Source of the DNA: Saccopteryx bilineata | Lineage: Eukaryota > Chordata > Mammalia > Chiroptera > Emballonuridae | Assembly: GCF_036850765.1 (NCBI RefSeq) | Contig: NC_089495.1 | Span: forward strand, 198,656,847 to 198,720,846 | Direction of reading: 5' to 3' | DNA: 64,000 nt | Shown: in pieces, positions 56,626 through 64,000 of the stretch | Layout of the letters: each line of letters opens with the position of its first letter | Position numbering within the stretch: position 1 is the stretch's first letter | The notes under the pieces: model-generated | Seen by the model: the letters and a program-made list of their open reading frames with translations, nothing else | The model's database searches: none | Told to the model about the DNA's origin: nothing | Program-made: the position numbers and the translations under genes

Positions 56626-56820
56626 CAGCAGGATGTCTGTATTGATGGATCCAAGATGGATATAGTTATTTCAGGTGTTGCTGACACAAAGGATTTCATA
56701 AATTTGTGAAGTATCTAAACATGAGCAATAGGGCATGCTAGGGACTGTGGCAAACTGGAGCATTGCATGCTTCATCCACAGGGAATGGCCACTATTCTGC
56801 TATAGAAAATGCAGGCTAGA

Positions 56821-56833
56821 TTTTCTTTCCTTC

Positions 56834-56913
<80 letters not shown>

Positions 56914-56979
56914 TTTCCTCCCTCCCTCCCTCCCTCCCTTCCTCCCTCCCTCCCTCCCTCCCTCCTTCCCTCTCTTCCT
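56821..56979 (+). repeat. Uninterrupted homopyrimidine tract, 159 nt
   Basis: (CTTT)n followed by (CCCT)n with no purine from 56821 to 56979. Confidence 0.95.
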
Positions 56980-57939
56980 ATCTTTTTTTTTTAATTCAGA
57001 AATTTATATAACTTCTTCCAATTTTTAAGTGTCAGAATAATTCATTTTCTTTTAAAAACCAGTTTGGAATTACAGAGAAAGATGGCTGTGGCCTGAGTTT
57101 GGCTAACAAACCAGCAGTTTAACATTTCCAGTTTATTTGACTCTTCATTGATCAGTTCCTGCCTTCTTCCTCTTCCTCATCCATTTAATATGCTGTGATT
57201 GTTCTACCCATCTCCCCCTGACATCAGCAATGTTTTCTTTTCATTCCCCTGAAGCAGCTGGGAACATATTCACACAAACCACAATTTCCTCATCCTTCCA
57301 CCAGGCAGGCCCTACGGGAACTCTCGTCTCTTTTCCCATGGCCAACAACACGAAGACACCACCGAGCCCACTGAGTCTGAAGCACTGAAGTCTATTCCTC
57401 CATTCCCCGGATGAAAGTGGAGAGTAAACCTTTCTAGTTTTCCTTTGAAAAGGAAAAAAAAAAAAAAAAAAGCCTTGGCTGTTGATATGATCACCAAGAA
57501 TGCAAACTCATCAGCCACTTGGGGCCGTAACTGTGGCTGAGCCTGCCAATCCTTGGCCACAGAACTGGTGCCAATCCTGAGCCTGGTGAGAGGCTGGCCA
57601 GAGGGAGTCATGACAGTGTGGCTCCATTGCCTGTTTAGAAAAATATGCTAAAGAAGCCCCAGCGACTGATTGTTTAATAATAAACTGTACCATAAAAGGT
57701 ATGTTCTTCACCAAACATGAGCATGATTCTTCCCCATTGCCACGTCTGGCCCTCTTTTTAACTCTCTTCTCGGGAGAAATGGGACTATTCCGTCTAGGAC
57801 AAGAGGATGCCTCTCTGGAAAAGGTTTCGTCATACTTTGCACGCATGCTACAGTTCTCCACTCCCTCACCAATGGCTCTGGTTCCACTGAGTCAAGATGT
57901 AGCCATGAGATCTGTAATATACCCAGTACAAGATCCTTG
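56980..57939. other. Unique sequence
   Basis: An A(18) run lies at 57454-57471. No gene is recognised. Confidence 0.4.
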
Positions 57940-58415
57940 GTATGTATGCATGTCTATACAGCCATTACTAGCATTACCAGTCATTTGGGGGATGGGATGT
58001 GTGCTAACAGACAGTAGGCTGAAAAGCAAAAACAACCCAAGTATCCATGAATGGTGAGTAGGTAATAAAATGTGGTAATTCTTATGATGAAATAGTACAT
58101 GCTGATAAAGAGTAATGGACAACAATGAGGATGGGCTTCAAAACCTCATGCTAAGAGAAAGAAACCAAACACGTGAGAACACATATTGCAGGAGCACAGA
58201 TACAGAAAATGGCCAGAAAATGCAAATCCAGAGAGAATATAGAACAGTCATTGTCTGGGTCTGGGGTCAGAGTGAAGAGGGGCTAGAAATGGGCTCCAAG
58301 TTTCTATTTTGGGGTCCTGAAAACCATCTAAAATTAGATGGCTGGTGACAACTGTACAACTCTGTAAATTGAAAAGAAGTCGTGAAATTGTACATGTCAA
58401 ACCCATAAATGCAGT
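57940..58415 (+). mobile_element. L1 3' end, sense, old
   Basis: 'caacccaagtatccatgaat', 'aaaatgtggtaattcttatg', 'tcatgctaagagaaagaaac' and 'aactgtacaactctgtaaat' follow L1M ORF2 end and 3' UTR order. Confidence 0.75.
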
Positions 58416-58428
58416 GTGATATAAACTG

Positions 58429-58625
58429 CAGTGATTTTCAACCTTTTTTTTTTTTTTCATGGCACAAACACACACTAATTACCAAGGTCAGTGCCCCTGA
58501 CTAAATACAACCATTTTCATCTCATGGCACAGATAAATTAGTTACTAAAGAAGAACAGGTCAGGGCCCCTTTTTCTTTAGTAATTAGTTTATGAGTGTGT
58601 GAGAAACAAAGGTTGAAAATCACTG
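58429..58625. mobile_element. Palindromic hAT-derived MITE, 197 bp
   Basis: Begins CAGTGATTTTCAACCTTT and ends AAAGGTTGAAAATCACTG, perfect 18-bp inverted termini. Complementarity extends inward: 'ACTAATTACCAAGG' with 'CTTTAGTAATTAG' and 'GGTCAGTGCCCCTGAC' with 'GTCAGGGCCCC'. No transposase. A clear 8-bp duplication is not visible. Confidence 0.8.
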
Positions 58626-58724
58626 ATTATTATAAAAGATATCTCATTAATGCTGTTTAAAAACACACACGATAAATATCAACCTTCCCAAGTGGTGGTG
58701 AGGTTTTAATGGACGCATGCATGT

Positions 58725-58785
58725 AAACGTTTAGCATAGTTCCTAAGACAAAGCAAGAGCTTAATAAAGATCAGTTATTGTGATT
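58725..58785 (+). repeat. MIR/L2 3' end
   Basis: 'agttcctaagacaaagcaag' and 'agcttaataaagatcagtta' resemble '...GTGCCTGGCACATAGCAAGCGCTCAATAAATG'. Confidence 0.6.
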
Positions 58786-60019
58786 GCTCTCATTTGAATT
58801 GTTTTCTGTAAACCTGATTGCCCTCTGGAGTCCCCAACTTGTTCTGTCAATTCTGAGCTAAGCACCTGCTTCTTCATGGCCTCTGTTGTCCTCAGGAGCC
58901 CTTGGGTCATTCTCAGTGTGGCCTCAGCTCCCAGCATCTTTGGAGAATGTAAACCCGATCTGTCCCGATATAGTCCAGGGTTACAAGCAGGCTAATCAGT
59001 GTCAACGGTGGGGCATGCACAGCTCACAGTTGTCCCAGTGGCCATTTACGCTCACAGTTTGGGAACTGGGTGTGATTTCTTCTTAGAATAACTCCTTAGA
59101 GATGTGTGGCCTCTTCTGAGATTGTCATCTAGTTTCCATCTAATCTCTTCTGTCCTTTGGAGACCTAGCTTTGGAACTTGGCTCTTTGGCCTGGCTCTCC
59201 CAGCCAGGCTACCCAAGTACAGATGGTACTTGTCATGCGTGGGCCAGGCTGCCCTGCCGGGACACTCACCACCGGGCCAGGCTGGGCTCTCAGCCACGGC
59301 TGGAGCACTGCCAGCAGGGAGGAGCAGAGCCTCCGCGGAGCTGGTGTGGGTGACTGCTGCTGGGAACCAGAGGTGGCCCGCAGCTTCCCCTGGCGGGATT
59401 AGTGACATCAGCTCCTCCCAGGCAGCAGGTTCAGACAGGAGGAGAAGGAGGCCATGGCACCAGGTCAGAGGGGGCACTGGCAGCCAGGACAGTGGGCCCT
59501 CCCAGCCGGGGCTCCTTGGGACCTGCCCGCTGCAGCTGTGCCATGCTGTGGTGTGGCGTGGCGTGGCTGTCGGGGAAACCTGTTGGGTAAGCTTTTGTGT
59601 ATTTCCCCATCAGCCTGGGGCTGGCAGTCCAGTCAGGAAAGTAGGGTGAGGGGAGGGAGCGCTTTCTTACCTCTGACATTTACTTGAGAAGCTGCCAAAG
59701 GGTGGTTTATGTTTCTTAAACAGAGATGTGTTATGATAACGAGGCTGCTTCTGTGGAGGTGATAGCGAGCCCTGCCCAAGGCTGGGCCTCCCTGATGTGT
59801 CCCTTTGCCAAACGAGCAGGCGGCACAGCAAAGGGAGTTGGTGGCCAGCTTCGGGGGTGGGGGTAGCAGGTATAGTGGCCTGGATGCAGAGGGTGGGACC
59901 TCAGGGTAGTCAGAACACCTCCCTGAACTCCGTCCTCCTCATCAGCCAGGTGGCAGTGATGGTCTGCCCCTCTCCGGGCTCCTGAGCACGTGTCCCTTAA
60001 CTGCACTCTTCCACTGCCC
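58786..60019. other. Unique, GC-rich at 59200-59650
   Basis: Frames of 181 (59104-59649, +) and 141 (59052-59477, -) codons lie opposite each other in GC-rich DNA. No product is recognised and CpG density is not that of a CpG island. Confidence 0.4.
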
Positions 60020-60195
60020 CGTTCCAGGTATTTCACAACACAATCTCACCCTAATCCCGTAACGGCGGCACGATGTGGGGACTATCATTATCCTCGCTTC
60101 ACAGAGGAGGCATAGAGAGACCGAATGATCTGGCCCGCGTCTCACAGCTAAGCCGGCAGAGCTGAGACGCGGCCCTGAGCCAGTCTCCCGTCTTC
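60020..60195 (-). repeat. MIR SINE, antisense
   Basis: 'ttatcctcgcttcacagagg', 'gatctggcccgcgtctcaca' and 'gctgagacgcggccctgagc' are antisense MIR blocks with high GC. Confidence 0.7.
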
Positions 60196-60771
60196 CCAGA
60201 ACCTGCCTGCAGCCCTGGTCCTCGTCCTCCAAGCCTTTCACTCAGTGTCGGAACAGCACTTTTGTCCACGTGATCGGCTGATGATTCCTACCCCCGTGCT
60301 GCATCCTGAGCTATTCCTCCTGCTTCTGCTCAACACCCTAGCCCCGGCACCTCGCTCCGGACCAAGGCAGAAACTTCCCTGTAGGACATGTGTGAGCGGC
60401 TACCAGGGGAAACCCAATGAAATGACAGGTCGTGCCCTCTGGAGTCACCTGGCGCTGCTCTGAGCTCACTCTGGGCACTCGGGGAGAGTTTATACCCGGG
60501 ACAGACTCACTGTGAGTACTTGAAAGGGAAGGTGCCTGAAGTACTCACGGCTGAACCTTGAACGCTGACTCAGACCTTCTTTCTGCCTCGGGGAGGAGCG
60601 TGTCCATCACTCTGTTCAGGAACCTAAATCCTACCTTAAGTTTCTGCTTCAGTCAACTACGGAACACCTCCGAGTGCCAGGTAGTTAAATGCCCTCCAGA
60701 AGGAGGGCGACAAGAACCAGGGGTCCAGGCTGCACGTTCCCTCTCTGCTCTGCAGCACCGGTGTCGGCGGA
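60196..60771. other. Unique sequence
   Basis: Nothing recognised. Confidence 0.4.
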
Positions 60772-60831
60772 GCCTGATGCAATGAGAGGAGTCACGCACG
60801 GGCCTGATGCAATGAGAGGAGTCACGCACGG
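60772..60831 (+). repeat. Perfect 30-bp tandem duplication
   Basis: The unit beginning GCCTGATGCAATGAGAGGAG occurs twice head to tail (60772-60801, 60802-60831) without a mismatch. Confidence 0.95.
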
Positions 60832-62279
60832 GCCGGCCTTGCATCGTGGTCCTTAGAAGGACTCTCTGCAGCCTGGTCCCGCCCCTCCCCTCACCCCCTC
60901 AGCCACCAACAAAGGAACCATGCACGTATCCATACAGGGCGAGGGTGAGGATTCAATCTAACTGATGAATCACATGCTTGTGGGAAATCTGATGTCTTCT
61001 CAAAAAGTTGGCTAAGTTTGGCAATAGTAGTTCCCTCTTCCATCCTGCTCACCCTGAGCCCCTAGTTCACGTTCCTGGGTACACTGAACCCCACCCCTGG
61101 GTATGACTAGGTTTGCGGAGAGATTGCTTTCTATGATGCAAGTACGTTGCCTGCCCGTCAGACAGACAGGCAGGCAGGCTGTATGAAAGCACAGAGCTAA
61201 TGGAGCTCTAAGATGGAATGGGTATTTGTTTAGATGGCATCAGTAAAAGAAAAATCTACCAGAGTGTTGTATTTACATGTGTTTAATTCCTATCAGCAAA
61301 GAGTATATTGGAGAAATAGGTTTGAGACAACATGTCGTAGTAGCAGCTCCATGTCATGCATTCATGACTTTGGTTTCTTTGTCCAAAGTGAATTCCACTC
61401 AATCAGAAAGTCAACCCACTCTTATAGAAAGCCTACCATATGCTACGTCCTGTTCCGGGATTAGGGAGGTCCTTCATTGGGGTTCAATGCCCCCCCAATA
61501 AATAATAATAAAGCCAGAGATGTCAAAATCAATTGATTCCTTTCTCCTTAGTGAGTGCCTGAATTATCTGTTTGAAAAGTTCATCAGGGCCAAGCTGGAT
61601 ATTTAAGATAGAATGTTATCTTACTTTGCAGACATAGTTTTTGAGATGTGTGGCTGAGCTCTTTATATCTTAAGGAGGTGTTCTCATTTGCTCAAGACAA
61701 CCTCTTGGCTCCAATCAACCAACTCCACAGTCTCCTACCTTCCTTGACGGGACTATTGCTCCCCAGTAGTGCCACACCCAGGGCGTGTGCGGAGGGCCTT
61801 GGCTCGCAGGGTAAATATCTTGATCCATTTAGGGTGAAGTGGGGGCAGCTTCGGCTCCACTCCTCACAGGTGGCTTGGCTGTTGCTCAAACTTCTTCTGA
61901 TTCACCCGGGAAGTCTTCAGGAACTCTGATTGCTGCTCAAAGGTGTCTGTCCTCTTGATGGGAGGGGTGTGAGTCTCAGAGAATCTGGGGCTAGCCTGCT
62001 AACATGAGGCTGTGAATTTGTCAATGCAAGCGGTAAGTAAATCTGGCTGATGGAACTTAGAGCTTGGTAAGACTTTCTATACAAAGGCTATTTCAAATGA
62101 AAAAAAGAAACCCATCCTACACATTCTGTAAGATTATGCTGCTACAGGAATAGCGTGATTATGCTATAAGGGAGGAAGCTTGGAAGTCTTACCTTGTGGA
62201 TGAATCAAATGGACCTGCGCTGCCTTGTGCCATCTTACCCCTGAATGGCTCCAGAGCATGAATGTTTATGTGTGAAAGT

Positions 62280-62280
<1 letters not shown>
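60832..62280. other. Unique sequence
   Basis: A short CAGA/CAGG run lies at 61160-61178. No gene is recognised. Confidence 0.4.

Positions 62281-62283
<3 letters not shown>

Positions 62284-62321
<38 letters not shown>
62284..62321 (+). repeat. (CA)n microsatellite
   Basis: About 19 perfect CA repeats. Confidence 0.95.
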
Positions 62322-62323
<2 letters not shown>

Positions 62324-63059
62324 CTGTTCTTCTTGGTTTCTTTGGATGTCTATTTCCTCTTGAAAAGTAGTTCTGGGTCTGTATCCAAACTGGCTGTCCC
62401 CTGATCCTTTTGAAGCTAGATCACCTAGCCCGTGTATGTAACAGGGGCTCTTGCGTGTTAACTTTCGTGTACCTCCACCCAGGGTTTCCAGTTTCCCGGG
62501 TCTCATCCTGGTCGTTAGGTGCCTGGTCTTGACCTGTTCCTGGGCTGCTCCCTGCCTGAGCTGTCGTCCTCTGAGCCCATGACCTTCAGCTGGCAGTTCT
62601 GCTCATTAAGCCCTCAATGCACACAGGGGTCACTAGAAGATGTGCCTCCTCTTCAAGTTGACGTGGTCAACTTCAAGGTGGAATGAAGGTGTGTGGCGTG
62701 TACCACTGACTGTCCAAGGTGCTCTCACCAAGCTAGACTGACGGGAGGTCGTTCTCACTAGCTAAAGGCCCTAGGCTCAGCAGTGACTCATACTCATACC
62801 TGCCAAAGGTGTAGCAGGTCAGATGAGCAACCAGGTTCTATGGAAGGAGGAAGAGATGGGAGCAGCCATGAGGAGAAGGGGATAAAGCCTGATCCTGGGG
62901 GCCCTGGCCACACACAAGGTACTTTGAAGAATGTTTATATGCCAAACAGCATTTTAGCCAGGATCCTGGGGTTTCGGGTCGATTCTAAAAATTACCCCTA
63001 ACCCAGTTGATGGAGAAACTTCATGGGCAGCCTATACAATGATATTACATGACATTCCT
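62322..63059. other. Unique sequence
   Basis: Nothing recognised. Confidence 0.4.
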
Positions 63060-63300
63060 GATAATAACCACGTCGTGAATTAGCACTAAGGATTTGCTCA
63101 GCAATGTGCTGCATGCTTTACTGGGTGGGTTCATCTAATGTTTTCAACAACTCAATGGGGTAAATTAGAAGTCCCATTTCACAGAGGTGGAAACTAAGAT
63201 CCAGGTAAGTTATATAACTTGCTCAGAGTTCCAAAGTTGGTAAATGATAAAACCAGCATTTACACCTAGGCTGCCCGACTCCATTGTTTAACCACAATGC
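63060..63300 (-). repeat. MIR SINE, antisense
   Basis: 'tcccatttcacagaggtgga', 'aactaagatccaggtaagtt', 'ataacttgctcagagttcca' and 'ctaggctgcccgactcca' are in antisense MIR order; long and well preserved. Confidence 0.8.
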
Positions 63301-63316
63301 CCACTAGGGTAGAAAT

Positions 63317-63540
63317 CAGGGGTTTACACACTTGCTGTGTAAAGGACCAAATAGTAAACATTTTTGGCTTTGTGGGCCATGTGGTCTTCGTGGCAACTAT
63401 TCAACTTTACTTTTGTAGCACAAGCACGTTCACAGACAATCTAAAAATTGATGGTGCGCTGTGTTCCAATAAAGCTTTATTTATAAAAAACAAGCCACGG
63501 GCTAGATTCAACCCACAGGCCATCAGTTGCTGATTCCTGG
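63317..63540 (+). mobile_element. Ancient non-autonomous hAT element
   Basis: Starts CAGGGGTTTACACAC, has 'taaaggaccaaatagtaaac', 'tttggctttgtgggccatgt', 'gtgttccaataaagctttat', and ends 'cagttgctgattcctgg'. Same family as 37970-38188 and better preserved. Confidence 0.85.
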
Positions 63541-63574
63541 CATAACCAAAGAGGATACTGAAGTTTCAGATCCA

Positions 63575-63780
63575 ACTAATGTGGAACACTTATTATGTGT
63601 CAGGTACTTCAATTAACTTATTTTATTGAATCTTTCAAAAGCTGTGAAGTCGAAAAGGAATTCCCAGTTTACAAATGAGAAAAACCGAGGCGCAGGAAGT
63701 CAGCTTTCCTTGAGACGTACCGCTAGTAAACGGCGAAAGGGAACTAACTTCACGTCACTCATCATAATCCACGTTCCTTT
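63575..63780 (-). repeat. MIR SINE, antisense
   Basis: 'aacacttattatgtgtcagg', 'cccagtttacaaatgagaaa' and 'accgaggcgcaggaagtcag' are antisense MIR blocks. Confidence 0.75.
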
Positions 63781-64000
63781 CTCCTTTGTAGGCCGTCCAA
63801 GTAGACTGAAACCTCATAAATGATCAAGTCTCCAGAAGCTATATTGCTGCCTTTTGCTTTTTCAGGGAAGTGTAAATGTGTCATAACTTGGCCAGGACGA
63901 GCCGGCTGCAAGGCACACCGAGCCTCAGAAGCATGGGGCCTCGGGATGGGGAGGTGTTGCTGAGGTTGAAGTGGAGGAAATGCACCCAGCCAGAAAGCTG

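Noticed and set aside
59052..59649. Opposed 181- and 141-codon frames
   Set aside because: GC-rich with mutual overlap on opposite strands; no domain recognised.

Overview
This window is vertebrate nuclear DNA, and I find no protein-coding gene, exon, rRNA or functional tRNA gene in it. It is mammalian: it carries MIR, L2, MER5A, MER20, MaLR LTRs and L1M fragments. The young interspersed elements point to a bat. Seven copies of a roughly 370-400 bp tRNA-headed SINE (A box in 'GGCTCAGTGGTAG', B box in 'GGTTCGATTCC', then a GC-rich body and a tail ending 'CTTCAGAAAAATAC-A(n)') and several copies of a second tRNA SINE ('GCCTGACCAGGCGGTGGCGCAG') match, from memory, SINEs of the Rhin-1/VES kind in chiropteran genomes. 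A horseshoe bat or close relative is my best guess. No database search was possible, so the species is an inference.

Layout. 1-8 kb: a short hAT element with an 8-bp target duplication, old L1 pieces broken by a SINE, an AT-rich unique stretch, a possible AP-1-rich conserved block near 5 kb, and a chimeric L1 insertion at 7.3-8.0 kb. 8-11.2 kb: three GC-rich SINEs, one with an apparent 3' transduction. 11-20 kb: mostly unique, with L2, MIR, one Charlie-like hAT, a VES-like SINE and two perfect hairpins. 20-26 kb: two GC-rich SINEs (one inside an old antisense L1), one tRNA SINE, and a pogo-like DNA transposon that keeps the acidic 3' end of a transposase frame. 26-37 kb: GC-richer unique DNA and a stack of SINE and L1 insertions inside a MER20-like element, with a 60-bp poly(T). 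37-47 kb: a possible enhancer-like block, old hAT, L2 and MIR, a 160-bp perfectly alternating pyrimidine-purine tract, a polypyrimidine tract, and another SINE. 47-55 kb: a 4.4-kb antisense L1 ORF2 relic carrying a SINE and a 5'-inverted younger L1. 55-64 kb: unique DNA with MIR, a 159-nt homopyrimidine tract, a palindromic hAT derivative, a perfect 30-bp tandem duplication, and an old hAT at the end.

No genes act together here. The window reads as an intergenic or intronic record of layered transposition. The most noteworthy items are structural: the chimeric L1, the SINE transduction, the bat-lineage DNA transposons, the Z-DNA-prone tract, and a few unique blocks that may be conserved regulatory DNA. 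I found no convincing undescribed multi-gene system.
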